A stretch of DNA of 58,161 bases from Streptomyces albospinus (GTDB taxonomy: Bacteria; Actinomycetota; Actinomycetes; Streptomycetales; Streptomycetaceae), in contig NZ_BMRP01000042.1 in the NCBI RefSeq assembly GCF_014648695.1, positions 1-58,161 of the forward strand, given 5' to 3'. Position 1 is the stretch's first letter, and each line of letters starts with the position of its first letter. Below the pieces are notes generated by a model. It was not told where the DNA came from, made no database searches, and worked only from the letters and a program-made list of their open reading frames with translations. The position numbers and the translations under genes were made by a program. Shown in pieces: positions 1-7,742 of the stretch.

Positions 1-614
1 GCCGAGGAGAGCGCCGCCCTCGCAGCCCTCGGCGAGGAACTCGTCGGCAGCGACCGCCCTTTCGTGACCGTCTCGGGTACGCCCCAGGCCCCGGGCCGTG
101 TCTCCACCGAAGCCGACCCAGTGCCGACCGACGGACCGGTCGGCGGTCGCGGCCGCGCGGTCACAGCGGTCCTGGGCCTTGCCGCGCGCGGGGTCCGGAG
201 CACGGCCGTACGCCTGCCGCGCACGGTCCACAACCAGGGCACGGGCGGGTTCGCCGGCCTGCTGACCGACATCGCACGCCGGACCGGGGTGTCCGGCTAC
301 CCGGGCGACGGCACACAGCGCTGGCCGGCCGTCCACGCGCTCGACGCGGCGGCCCTCCTCCGGCTCGCCCTGGAACACGCGGAAGCCGGCAGCGTCTGGC
401 ACGCCGTGGCCGACGAGGGGGACAAGGTACGGGACATCGCGGCCGTCATCGGCCGAGCCTGCCGGTCGAGTCGGTGCCGTCGCAGACGTACGGCCCTCTC
501 GGCCCGATCTTCAAGGCCGACCAGCCCTCGTCCAGCGCCCACACCCGGCAGACCCTCGGCTGGGAGCCGAAGCACCCCAGCCTCTTGGAGGACCTGGAGA
601 ACATCCAGCCCTGA
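1..614 (+). pseudogene. NAD-dependent epimerase/short-chain dehydrogenase, 3' part, frameshifted
   Basis: The frame is open from the first base, so the N-terminal Rossmann part lies outside the window. The visible part reads like the C-terminal half of an extended short-chain dehydrogenase (atypical epimerase) of the kind common in Streptomyces, with a segment around TQRWPAVHALDAAALLRLAL. At about 465-470 the frame breaks: the first frame reads IAAVIGRACRSSR, while the family-like continuation LPVESVPSQTYGPLGPIF resumes in another frame and ends LLEDLENIQP with TGA at 612-614. Seven bases missing at the break would restore the expected GR-x-LGLPVES. I see the shift directly; the family call is from recall. 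A sequencing error is possible, but the neighbouring decay makes a pseudogene likely. Confidence 0.65.
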
Positions 615-1025
615 CCGGCGACCGGGAGGCCCGCTTACGGCGCTCGCGCCGACAACGGCAGACCCTCACCCCTCACCTACGTCACTCGCGGTCAACGCGG
701 CTCCGGCTCTCGACTTGATCCCCACGTCTTCGCCGACAGCCATGCCCGCGAGTCAGTGGGCCGCCGCCAACGGCGTCCCGGTCCTGACCTCCGTCATCGC
801 CGAAAAGACGTTTTATGGGACCCCCCAAGAGCGCCCTCGACCACGTTCCTTTGATGCACCGTGGACGCGCCCCGGGGATCGTCCACTCATCACCCAACGG
901 CAATCACCTGCTTGTCCACCGCTCTGCACGCTCGCTGCACGCCTGTCCACCGGATGTCCACCGGTAGCGATCACGGCTTCCACGAAGCGCCGCCCCGCTG
1001 CCACAGAATGATCACAGTAAGAGCA
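615..1025. other. non-coding or degenerate stretch
   Basis: No frame here has convincing Streptomyces third-position bias together with a start and ribosome binding site. Short open stretches exist but none resembles a known family. It separates the broken epimerase from the tRNA remnant and is best read as decayed sequence. Confidence 0.4.
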
Positions 1026-1060
1026 AAGGTCCAGGTCAGAGGCTATCTGACCTGGACCTT
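1026..1060 (-). terminator. perfect 15-bp hairpin just past the tRNA 3' end
   Basis: Bases 1026-1040 are exactly complementary to 1046-1060, with a 5-base loop at 1041-1045. Read on the minus strand, the hairpin comes immediately after the 3' end of the tRNA-like sequence, the usual place for a tRNA terminator. There is no clear T-run, which is normal for Streptomyces terminators. Confidence 0.7.
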
Positions 1061-1065
1061 CCCAG

Positions 1066-1100
1066 AGCCCCCTGTCGGATTCGAACCGACGACCTTCAGA
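1066..1100 (-). tRNA. tRNA 3' end only (T arm and acceptor strand); remnant or attachment core
   Basis: On the minus strand the sequence shows a T stem of GTCGG and CCGAC (1086-1090 and 1074-1078) around the 7-base loop TTCGAAT, then AGGGGGC as the 3' acceptor strand (1067-1073) and a discriminator T at 1066. Upstream, towards 1140, I cannot fold an anticodon arm, D arm or matching 5' acceptor strand GCCCCCT. It is therefore a fragment, not a working tRNA gene. The opposite strand gives the typical PVGFEPTT translation of a tRNA 3' end. Such fragments are classic attachment sites of integrative elements. The isotype cannot be assigned. Confidence 0.6.
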
Positions 1101-1349
1101 AGGTCTTCTCCCAGATTTCTCCCAGGGAGCCGAGGCCAGCCTGTCGCCGCACGGCAACTGCCGCTTCGTCAGGGTTGCCGAGATGAGGGCCGCAGGCGCC
1201 GGATCTATGCCCCCCCGCGCACACTGCTGCCGGCGGAGTGCGGATTGCTTGCGCGAAGGAATCCCGCTGCCGGGACAGAGGCGTGACGGGCCCGGCCGCG
1301 GCCCCGCTTCAGGAGCGGGATCGAATACCTGGTCGGGAGCGCTGGGGGC

Positions 1350-1451
1350 TCAGCGCTCCTCCCGGAACTCGATGTGGCGGCCGACGACGGGGTCGCGCCG
1401 GCGCCGGGTGAGCCGGTCGGGGGTGTTCGCAAGGGCGGCTGATAGCGGCAT
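1350..1451 (-). pseudogene. ribosomal protein L33 (rpmG) C-terminal remnant
   Basis: A 33-residue minus-strand frame ends TPDRLTRRRRDPVVGRHIEF then REER and TGA at 1350-1352. Actinobacterial L33 proteins end with a segment of the type NDPDRL-x-L-R-K-x-DPV-x-RHVEFREER, so the match at the last 20 or so residues is clear. The N-terminal half with the expected KLRSTAGTG region is absent, and the sequence running up to the Zur-box-like sites does not supply it. Streptomyces carry Zur-repressed paralogues of L33, L28, L31 and S14 that lack zinc ligands, often next to znuA, so the position fits. I infer a decayed Zur-regulated rpmG copy. Confidence 0.55.
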
Positions 1452-1484
1452 CGCCGGGGTGATATCGCACGCCAGGTCAAAAGA

Positions 1485-1499
1485 TGGCAACGGTTTTCA
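1485..1499 (-). promoter_or_regulatory. candidate Zur box, rpmG-remnant side
   Basis: On the minus strand this reads TGAAAACCGTTGCCA, which keeps the TGAAAA...CA frame of the Streptomyces Zur motif (about TGAAAATCATTTTCA, from memory). It faces the L33 remnant. It is the weaker of two adjacent candidate sites. Confidence 0.5.
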
Positions 1500-1512
1500 T
1501 CTCTCATTGATA

Positions 1513-1527
1513 TGAAAATCATTCCCA
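1513..1527 (+). promoter_or_regulatory. candidate Zur box upstream of znuA
   Basis: The sequence TGAAAATCATTCCCA matches the first ten positions of the remembered Zur consensus TGAAAATCATTTTCA and lies 73 bases before the znuA start. The operon downstream encodes zinc uptake and Zur itself, so zinc-dependent repression of this promoter is the natural reading. Confidence 0.7.
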
Positions 1528-1599
1528 TCTAGCTTGTGGGGGTGTCCCTGTGGCTGGATCGCGCCGCTCCGCGTCCGGCATTGCCCGAAGGAGCCTCAT

Positions 1600-2586
1600 A
1601 TGTCCCCCCTCTCTGTCCGCGTCCCACGTTCCGTCCGACGAACCGTACGCATCGCGCTCGGTGCCGCGGTGGCAGTCGTGACCGCCGCGACGGCCACGGC
1701 CTGCTCGACCTCGTCGCCGAAGACCGCCAACGCCGGCGATGCCGCCTCCACCGGGGGCGGCTCGGGCAAGACGGTCCAGGTGGTGGCGGGGGAGAACTTC
1801 TGGGGCAGCATCGCCTCCCAGCTCGGTGGCAGCCATGTGAAGGTGACCAGCGTCATCACCAACCCGGACACCGACCCGCACGACTACGAGCCGACCGCCG
1901 CCGATGCCCGCACGGTGGCCGGTGCCCAGTACGCGATCGTCAACGGCATCGGCTACGACGCCTGGGCCGACAAGCTGCTCGCCTCCAACCCGGGCAGCGG
2001 GCGCACCGAGCTGAAGGTCGGCGACCTGGTCGGGATCACGCCAGGGGGCAACCCGCACCGCTGGTACTCCCCGGCCGACGTCCACAAGGTCATCGAGAAG
2101 ATCTCCGCGGACTACAAGAAGATCGACCCGGCCGACGCCGCCTACTTCGACCAGCAGAAGACGACCTTCGAGACCAAGTCGCTCGCCGGCTACAACAACC
2201 TCATAGCCGACATCAAGGCGAAGTACGCGGGTACCCCGATCGGCGCCTCCGAGTCCATCGTCACGCCACTGTCGGACGGCCTGGGGCTGAAGATGCTCAC
2301 CCCCGAGACGTTCCTGGACGCGATGAGCGAGGGCACCGACCCCACGGCCAAGGACAAGGCCGCCATCGACGACCAGATCAAGAACAAGCAGATCAAGGTC
2401 TACGTCTACAACTCCCAGAACTCCACCCCGGACGTGCAGACGCAGGTCAAGGCGGCCAAGGATGCGGGCATCCCGGTCGCCACCGTCACGGAGACCCTGG
2501 CCCCCGCCGGGGCGACCTTCCAGCAGTGGCAGACCACCGAACTCCAGGGCATCGAGCAGGCCCTGGCCAAGGCGACCGGGAAGTGA
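1600..2586 (+). CDS. znuA: zinc ABC transporter substrate-binding lipoprotein ZnuA
   Basis: A 328-residue metal-binding protein of the cluster A-I (TroA/ZnuA) type. The start is ATG 1600, preceded by GAAGGAG at 1587-1593; an N-terminal arginine-rich stretch, a hydrophobic segment and a lipobox-like TATAC point to a lipoprotein. Candidate metal ligands are His94 in DPHDYEP and His153 in NPHRWYSP. The place of the third histidine of classical ZnuA carries Ser-Glu-Ser (ASESIVTPL), and no His-rich loop is present. It begins the znuA-znuC-znuB-znuB-zur operon, nine bases before the ATPase gene, and sits behind a Zur-box-like site. Function is well supported; manganese or another metal remains possible. 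Confidence 0.88.
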   Translation: MSPLSVRVPRSVRRTVRIALGAAVAVVTAATATACSTSSPKTANAGDAASTGGGSGKTVQVVAGENFWGSIASQLGGSHVKVTSVITNPDTDPHDYEPTAADARTVAGAQYAIVNGIGYDAWADKLLASNPGSGRTELKVGDLVGITPGGNPHRWYSPADVHKVIEKISADYKKIDPADAAYFDQQKTTFETKSLAGYNNLIADIKAKYAGTPIGASESIVTPLSDGLGLKMLTPETFLDAMSEGTDPTAKDKAAIDDQIKNKQIKVYVYNSQNSTPDVQTQVKAAKDAGIPVATVTETLAPAGATFQQWQTTELQGIEQALAKATGK

Positions 2587-2595
2587 ACTGACGCC

Positions 2596-3534
2596 ATGAA
2601 CCCGATAGCGAAGGTCCGCGAAGCCGTGGCCCACAGCGGTCACACCGTCCCCGCGCCCCGAACCGAAGACCACGACACGGCCGCAGAAGCCGGAAGCGGC
2701 CCGGTGGTCGCCCTGCATGACGCCGCCGTGCGGGTCGGCGGGCGCACTCTGTGGTCGGGCGTGGACCTTCGCATCGGGCCCGGCGAGTTCACCGCCGTCC
2801 TCGGTCCCAACGGGGTCGGCAAGTCCACCATGATCAAGGTGCTGCTCGGCGCGCTGCCCGCCGCAGGCGGCGAGGTCAGGGTCCTCGGCGCTCGTCCGGG
2901 GCAGGCCAACGGCCGGATCGGCTACCTGCCGCAGCGCCGCAGCTTCGACGCCTCGATGCGCGTCCGCGGCACCGACGTCGTCCGCCTGGGCCTCGACGGT
3001 GACCGTTGGGGCGTGCCGCTGCCGTTGCCGACCGCCCGCCGCCGGGCCGTGCGTGAACGCGTCGCCGAGGTCGTCGAGTTGGTCGGGGCGTCGGGGTATG
3101 CGCACCGGCCGATCGGGCAGTGTTCCGGTGGCGAGCAGCAGCGGCTGCTAATCGCGCAGGCGCTGGTCCGCCGCCCCGAACTGCTGCTGCTGGACGAGCC
3201 GTTGGACAGCCTGGATCTGCCCAACCAGAGCGCGGTGGCCGCGCTGATCGGCCGGATCTGTCATCAGGAGGGGGTGGCGGTGGTGATGGTCGCCCACGAC
3301 GTGAACCCGATACTCCACCACCTCGACCGGGTCGTGTACCTGGCCGAGGGCGGCGCGGCCACCGGCACCCCGCAGGAGGTCATCACCTCCCGGACGCTGA
3401 CCCGGCTCTACGGGACCCCGGTCGAGGTACTGCGGGCCTCAGATGGGCGGCTGGTCGTGGTCGGCCAGCCGGAGGCGCCCGCCGTGCACACCGACCGGCA
3501 CGGGATCCCGGGAGGCGTCCGTGCTGCTGGCTGA
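2596..3534 (+). CDS. znuC: zinc ABC transporter ATP-binding protein ZnuC
   Basis: A 312-residue ABC ATPase that powers metal import. Walker A is GPNGVGKST near residue 73, the signature is CSGGEQQRLL near 176, and Walker B is LLLLDEPLDSLD just after, with the switch histidine in VAHDVNP. About 35 residues precede the ABC domain, slightly more than usual, so an internal start is possible. The gene follows znuA closely, and its 3' end overlaps the start of the first permease gene, indicating translational coupling. Confidence 0.9.
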   Translation: MNPIAKVREAVAHSGHTVPAPRTEDHDTAAEAGSGPVVALHDAAVRVGGRTLWSGVDLRIGPGEFTAVLGPNGVGKSTMIKVLLGALPAAGGEVRVLGARPGQANGRIGYLPQRRSFDASMRVRGTDVVRLGLDGDRWGVPLPLPTARRRAVRERVAEVVELVGASGYAHRPIGQCSGGEQQRLLIAQALVRRPELLLLDEPLDSLDLPNQSAVAALIGRICHQEGVAVVMVAHDVNPILHHLDRVVYLAEGGAATGTPQEVITSRTLTRLYGTPVEVLRASDGRLVVVGQPEAPAVHTDRHGIPGGVRAAG

Positions 3535-4426
3535 CACCGCCGTACCTGCCTGGTCCTGGAACCTCATCGCCGACTTCCAGCAGATGTGGTCGTTCCCGTT
3601 CATGGTCAACGCCTTCCGCGCGGGAGCGGTCACCGCCGTGGTGTCGGCCGTGGTGGGGTGGTTCGTGGTGCTGCGGCGGCAGACGTTCGCCGCGCACACC
3701 GTCTCGGCGGTGGCCTTCCCCGGCGCGGCCGGGGCGGTTCTGCTGGGGGTCAGCGCGGTATACGGGTACTTCGCCCTGTGCGTGGCCGCCGCCCTGGTCA
3801 TCGCGGCCCTGCGAGGCAGCGGAGACCACGAGGAATCCGCGCTCACCGGAACCGTCCAAGCCTTCCTCCTCGCTGCCGGCTTCCTCTTCATCGCTCTGTA
3901 CAAGGGGCTGTTGGAGGGGCCGCAGACCATTCTGTTCGGCACGTTCCTCGGCATCACCTCGACGCAGGTGACCGTGTTGACGGGTGTCGGCATCGGGGTG
4001 CTCGCGGTGCTGGCGCTCATTGGGCGACAGCTGCTGTTCGCTTCTATCGACCCGCAGGTCGCCGCCGGGCGCGGGGTGCCCGTGCGTGCTCTCTCCGTCG
4101 CCTTCCTCGTCCTCTTGGGTGCGGCCACCGCGGAAGCCAGCCAGATCACCGGGACACTTCTGGTCTTCGCCCTGATGGTGATCCCCGCAGCAACCGCCCA
4201 GAACCTCACCGCCCGGCCAATTCTGAGCCTTGCGCTCGCCGTGCTCCTGGCGCTCGCGGCCACCTGGCTCGGGCTGACCGCCGCCTACTACTCGCCCTAC
4301 CCGCTGGGCTTCTTCGTGACCTCGTTCGCCTTCGCCGGATACGTCACCGCCCGGGGCATGCACGCGCTGCACACGATCCGCGGCCGGATCAGGCCCTCCC
4401 TGCCGGCCAAGGAGGTCACGGCATGA
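3521..4426 (+). CDS. znuB: zinc ABC transporter permease, first copy (ZnuB type)
   Basis: A 301-residue membrane protein of the ABC-3 (ZnuB/TroC) family with about eight hydrophobic segments. I chose GTG 3521, which follows GGGAGGCG and gives a 14-base overlap with znuC; a longer frame upstream would add a non-hydrophobic arginine-rich leader. The conserved GRGVPVRALSVAF segment near the middle is typical of the family. It ends in an ATGA overlap with the second permease gene. Confidence 0.87.
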   Translation: MLLADTAVPAWSWNLIADFQQMWSFPFMVNAFRAGAVTAVVSAVVGWFVVLRRQTFAAHTVSAVAFPGAAGAVLLGVSAVYGYFALCVAAALVIAALRGSGDHEESALTGTVQAFLLAAGFLFIALYKGLLEGPQTILFGTFLGITSTQVTVLTGVGIGVLAVLALIGRQLLFASIDPQVAAGRGVPVRALSVAFLVLLGAATAEASQITGTLLVFALMVIPAATAQNLTARPILSLALAVLLALAATWLGLTAAYYSPYPLGFFVTSFAFAGYVTARGMHALHTIRGRIRPSLPAKEVTA

Positions 4427-5286
4427 CTGATCTGCTGGCCGCATCGCCGCTCTCCCAGCCCTTCTTCCAGCACGCCCTCCTCGCCGGGACCGCCATCGCC
4501 GCCGCCTGCGGGCTCGTCGGTTGCTTCCTCGTCCTGCGCGCCCAGGTCTTCACCGGCGACGCCCTCAGCCACGTCGCCTTCACCGGCGCCATGGCCGCCC
4601 TCGCCTTCGGCTACGACCTCCGCCTCGGGCTGTTCGCCGCCACCGTCGCCATGGCGCTGCTCTTCGGCACCCTCGGCCGCAAAGCCCGGCCCGATGACGT
4701 CGTCATAGGGAGCGTCTTCTCCTGGATCCTGGGCCTGGGAGCCTTCTTCACCACCCTCTACACCACCTCCCGTAGCACCTCCAACGGCACCGCCGGGGTC
4801 AGCGTGCTGTTCGGCTCGATCTTCGGCATCTCCGCCGGGCGGGCGACCGTGGCGGCTCTGGTCGCCCTTGGCGTCTGCCTGCTGGTATTGCTCATCGCCC
4901 GCCCGCTGCTGTTCGCCACCCTCGACGAAGCGGTGGCCGCCGCCCGCGGCGTGCCGGTCCGCCTGCTCGGATACGGCTTCCTCGCGCTGGCCGGGGTCAG
5001 TGCCGCCGAGGCCGCCCAAGCGGTCGGATCCCTGCTGCTGCTCGGCCTGTTGGCCGCACCCGCCGGCGCCGCGATCCGGCTCACCGATCGCCCCTACAGG
5101 GCCCTCGCCCTCTCCGCCGCACTGGCGGTGCTGGAGATGTGGGCAGGGCTCTTCGCCTCCTACGCGGTCCCCACGATGCCACCGAGCTTCGCCATCATGG
5201 CCGCCGCCACCGCCGTCTACGCCGCCACCTTCCTGATACGGCGGCCCACCACCCGTACCCCCACCCCAGCCCGCGCGGGGGCCTGA
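4423..5286 (+). CDS. zinc ABC transporter permease, second copy (ZnuB type)
   Basis: A 287-residue ABC-3 family permease, homologous along its length to the preceding gene (shared features include a LLFATLDE-type segment followed by AARGVPVRLLGYGFLA, and AAEAAQAVGSLLL). The start ATG 4423 overlaps the previous stop in ATGA. Two different permease genes side by side suggest a heterodimeric membrane channel, rather than the single ZnuB homodimer typical of many znu operons. It is followed after 14 bases by zur. Confidence 0.87.
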   Translation: MTDLLAASPLSQPFFQHALLAGTAIAAACGLVGCFLVLRAQVFTGDALSHVAFTGAMAALAFGYDLRLGLFAATVAMALLFGTLGRKARPDDVVIGSVFSWILGLGAFFTTLYTTSRSTSNGTAGVSVLFGSIFGISAGRATVAALVALGVCLLVLLIARPLLFATLDEAVAAARGVPVRLLGYGFLALAGVSAAEAAQAVGSLLLLGLLAAPAGAAIRLTDRPYRALALSAALAVLEMWAGLFASYAVPTMPPSFAIMAAATAVYAATFLIRRPTTRTPTPARAGA

Positions 5287-5300
5287 ACGAAAGCACGGTG

Positions 5301-5750
5301 ATGGCACGCAACCGACCGCGCACCGCCGCACCTTCGCAGGAAGTGGCGCTGATCGGCCGTCTCACCCAGCAGCGCGCCATCGTGCTGGAGGCCCTCATGG
5401 CGGTGGAAGGCTTCGTCGGCGCCCAGGCCCTGCACAACCGGCTGACCGGCGACGGAACGCCGGTCGGCCTGACCACGGTCTACCGCACCCTGACCGCCTT
5501 CGCCGAAGCCGGCCGCGCCGATGTCGTCCGCGAAAGCAACGGTGAACGCCTCTTCCGCTACCGCCCCGGCCCCGACCACCGCCACTACCTGATCTGCACC
5601 GGATGCGGCCTCAGCCTCCCGGTCGACTCGGAACCCGTCGAGACCTGGGCCGAGAAGATCGCCCGCACCTCCGGCTTCGCGAACGTCCGGCACACCGTCG
5701 AGCTCGCCGGCCTCTGCCCGGACTGCAACCAGCGGGCGCGCGGGCGATGA
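5301..5750 (+). CDS. zur: Fur-family zinc uptake regulator Zur
   Basis: A 149-residue Fur-family repressor. The N-terminal winged helix includes LTTVYRTLTAFAEAG, the DNA-recognition region. The dimerisation domain carries DHRHYLICTGCG and a second pair LCPDCN, the two CXXC motifs of the structural zinc site. Start ATG 5301 is chosen; the GTG three bases earlier is an alternative. Being last in the zinc operon, Zur would control its own synthesis through the sites near 1485-1527. A 10-bp hairpin 40 bases downstream closes the operon. Confidence 0.9.
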   Translation: MARNRPRTAAPSQEVALIGRLTQQRAIVLEALMAVEGFVGAQALHNRLTGDGTPVGLTTVYRTLTAFAEAGRADVVRESNGERLFRYRPGPDHRHYLICTGCGLSLPVDSEPVETWAEKIARTSGFANVRHTVELAGLCPDCNQRARGR

Positions 5751-5789
5751 CAACACGGGCGCGGGCGGACCCGGCGTCCACCCGCCGGC

Positions 5790-5820
5790 ACGCGGTGTAG
5801 GGCCCATACGTACACCGCGT
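5790..5820 (+). terminator. hairpin after zur
   Basis: ACGCGGTGTA at 5790-5799 pairs exactly with TACACCGCGT at 5811-5820 across an 11-base loop. It lies 40 bases past the zur stop and probably terminates the znu operon. Confidence 0.65.
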
Positions 5821-6067
5821 CTGCGTCCCCGCCCGGCGGGGCCACGACGCCCCCTGGATCGCCAGGTTCGCCGACCTGCCCTTGCCCGCGGGTCAATCCC
5901 GCCGGCCACGAACTCCACTGGCACCTGGACACCACCGCCCCTGGAAGGCCCACGTCACGACAGCTCGTGCAGCCCACGACACCTGCGCGGAGGGCAAACC
6001 GGCTGTGACGGCAGCCAATTGCTCACCTTTCACGCCCCGTTGACCGGCCAGCTCGCAAGGTGCCCGC
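5821..6067. other. gap with no recognisable gene
   Basis: With the preceding 70 bases this is a 317-base interval. One frame stays open and shows moderate codon bias but no start with a ribosome binding site and no family resemblance. It could be the decayed upstream part of the MgtC-like gene that follows, but I could not read any MgtC membrane domain here. Confidence 0.4.
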
Positions 6068-6406
6068 ATGAAAATCCGGTTTCTCCCGCTTACCCGGCGC
6101 ACGACGGCCTCCGTGCGTCCCGTACTGACGCACTGCACGCTCCAGGCCGTGTGCGATCGCCGCGTCGAGAAGAAGGTACGCGCCCTGTGCTTCCGCGCGT
6201 TCGCCGAAACCGACACGCGCCTGCACAGCGTGCACACCATCAATCGGGACGGCAGCGTCGATGTTCTCCTGCAGATGGCACTCACCCCGGAAAGCCCCGC
6301 AGCCGCTGCCCTGGAACGGCTGGTCGTCCTGCTGACCCGCGAACCTCAGGTGCGTGATCTGCGCTGGCACCTGTACCCCGACCACACCCCTCCGAACACC
6401 GCCTGA
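6068..6406 (+). CDS. orphan MgtC/SapB C-terminal domain protein
   Basis: A 112-residue product. Residues 21-105 follow the pattern of the cytoplasmic ACT-like C-terminal domain of MgtC/SapB proteins: LQAVCDRRVEKKVRALCF, then LHSVHTINRDGSVDVLLQM, and AALERLVVLLTREPQVRDLRW at the end. The four or five membrane helices that precede this domain in MgtC are missing, and the ATG lacks a strong ribosome binding site. It may be a truncated gene or a free-standing domain. The assignment is by pattern and needs a profile search. Confidence 0.5.
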   Translation: MKIRFLPLTRRTTASVRPVLTHCTLQAVCDRRVEKKVRALCFRAFAETDTRLHSVHTINRDGSVDVLLQMALTPESPAAAALERLVVLLTREPQVRDLRWHLYPDHTPPNTA

Positions 6407-6512
6407 CCGTCCGCCCCCTGGTGCGCGGAGCCTGACCGTCAGCGGTACCGGGCGCTGCCCGATCGGCGTGACACCGCTGACCTGTCCCGGCACCGAGCTT
6501 CCACAGTTGTCC

Positions 6513-6547
6513 GTGTGCCGGGTGCCGTGTGCCGTGTGCCGTGTGCC
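6513..6547. repeat. 7-bp tandem repeat GTGCCGT
   Basis: Three exact units at 6522-6528, 6529-6535 and 6536-6542 are flanked by partial units on each side. It lies just beyond the 3' end of the ArsR gene. It is a simple repeat with no evident function. Confidence 0.6.
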
Positions 6548-6558
6548 CGTGGCGGCCT

Positions 6559-6870
6559 CTACGCTCGGCTGTCCCGGATCCCGAGCGCGCGGTGCTCGAT
6601 GTGGTGGACCGCCTCATCGAGGAGTTGGGCGACGTGGTTGTCGTAGAGGCGGTAGACCATGCGACGCCCCGCCCGCTCGCCGGCCACCAGGCCGAGGATG
6701 CGCAGCAGGCGGAGCTGGTGGGAGACGGCGGACTGCTCCATGCCGATGGCGGCGGCGAGTTCGGTGACGGAGCGCGGCTCTTGCCGGAGTGTCGTGAGGA
6801 TCTGCGGGCGGGAAGGGGCGGCGAGGGCCTGGAGGGTGCCGGCGACGGTCGTGATGGTGGCTGCGTCCAT
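6559..6870 (-). CDS. ArsR/SmtB-family transcriptional regulator
   Basis: A 103-residue single-domain winged-helix repressor. The recognition helix region is MEQSAVSHQLRLLRILGLV followed by the wing GERAGRRMVYRLYDNHV. The C-terminal helix carries NHVAQLLDEAVHHIEHR, rich in His, Asp and Glu, as in metal sensors that bind at the alpha-5 helix. There is no CVC motif in alpha-3. The start ATG 6870 is chosen because the ArsR fold begins right there; no strong ribosome binding site is visible. It lies 106 bases after the [2Fe-2S] protein gene on the same strand. Metal sensing is inferred. Confidence 0.78.
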   Translation of the reverse strand: MDAATITTVAGTLQALAAPSRPQILTTLRQEPRSVTELAAAIGMEQSAVSHQLRLLRILGLVAGERAGRRMVYRLYDNHVAQLLDEAVHHIEHRALGIRDSRA

Positions 6871-6976
6871 AGGGGTCGCCGCACTCGCACGCGGTGGGGT
6901 CGGTTCCCGTACGGCCGAGGCGGTAGGCGCCGGGCACTTGGGCCATGGGCATCGGGAGAACCGATCGGCCGCAGCC

Positions 6977-7414
6977 TCACCTGCGTGCACGGCCCCGCCT
7001 GCCTGTCCGCCTGCGTACCTCGCCCGGCGGGCGGATGAACTGCAGCTCCGACGTGGGCGGCGGCTCGGCGATCCCCGGACCGCCGTCGGCGGCCCAGCGC
7101 AGGACGTCGTCGGTGGCGGCATCGTCCATGGCCCAGCCGATCCACGTGGCGCGCCCGCCGCGGCGCCGCCCCTCGCCGGAGGGCTGGACCACGATGACGT
7201 TGGCCTGGTCGCACGGGCCCAGGCAGTCCGTCGTACGGACCGTGAATCGGCCTTCGGAGTCGCTGGCTGCCGAGTACAGCCGGTCCAGTTGCCACTCGTG
7301 GTCGCTGCCGGGGTGCTTGCGCGGGTTGCCGCAGCAGCATCCCCGGCACACCACCAGCGTGCACGGCCGTTCGCGGGACGCGCCGATCACCGTACGAGCC
7401 GTGCCCGCGGTCAC
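6977..7414 (-). CDS. (2Fe-2S) ferredoxin-like protein
   Basis: A 145-residue protein of the thioredoxin-fold [2Fe-2S] type. Cysteines lie at 23, 26, 27 and 28 (VCRGCCCG) and at 64 and 68 (DCLGPC), a spacing typical of this family. The start GTG 7414 overlaps the stop of the upstream WD40 remnant in GTGA, so the two genes were originally coupled. The C-terminal 35 residues are proline- and arginine-rich. The partner and reaction are unknown. Confidence 0.72.
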   Translation of the reverse strand: MTAGTARTVIGASRERPCTLVVCRGCCCGNPRKHPGSDHEWQLDRLYSAASDSEGRFTVRTTDCLGPCDQANVIVVQPSGEGRRRGGRATWIGWAMDDAATDDVLRWAADGGPGIAEPPPTSELQFIRPPGEVRRRTGRRGRARR

Positions 7415-7742
7415 AGGACGGTCCGGGAGGGCAGGTGGTGGGCGCTCACCCGCCCGTCCTGGTAGGCGGCGATCAGGAGATGCGGTCCGGCCCAGGCCAG
7501 GGCGGCCACCGCCGCGTCGCCGTCGAGCGTGCGCTCCGGGCGCAGCCGGGCTTCCGGCCGTCCTGCGGTCGCCCGCCACAGGGCGATCGTGCCGTCGTGG
7601 CCACCGCTGGCGAGGTGGCCGCCGGCACCCGGCCGCCAGGCCAGGGCGGTGACGGGCTCGTGGCAGCGCAGCGAACGCGGCGCGGTGCCGGCCGGGCCCT
7701 TGCCGGAGAAGTCCCACACCGTCACGTCCGGGGCACCGTCCG
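7411..7742 (-). pseudogene. WD40-repeat protein, C-terminal remnant
   Basis: The minus-strand frame shows the end of a beta-propeller protein: DVTVWDFSGKG, then HEPVTALAWRPG with HLASGGHDGTIALW, and LAAYQDGRVSAHHL near the stop. Only about two and a half repeats remain. Going upstream the frame runs into a stop just past 7742, where the sequence turns into a binding-protein gene on the other strand. The gene has lost its start and most repeats. A GTG at 7725 could still be used, but a working product is unlikely. Confidence 0.7.

Noticed and set aside
861..1286. 141-residue plus-strand frame containing PVGFEPTT
   Set aside because: It is the mistranslated opposite strand of a tRNA 3' end, not a protein.
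1519..3105. 528-residue minus-strand frame over znuA/znuC
   Set aside because: It is antisense to two well-supported genes, low in recognisable motifs and rich in Gly, Arg and Val as expected for a shadow frame.
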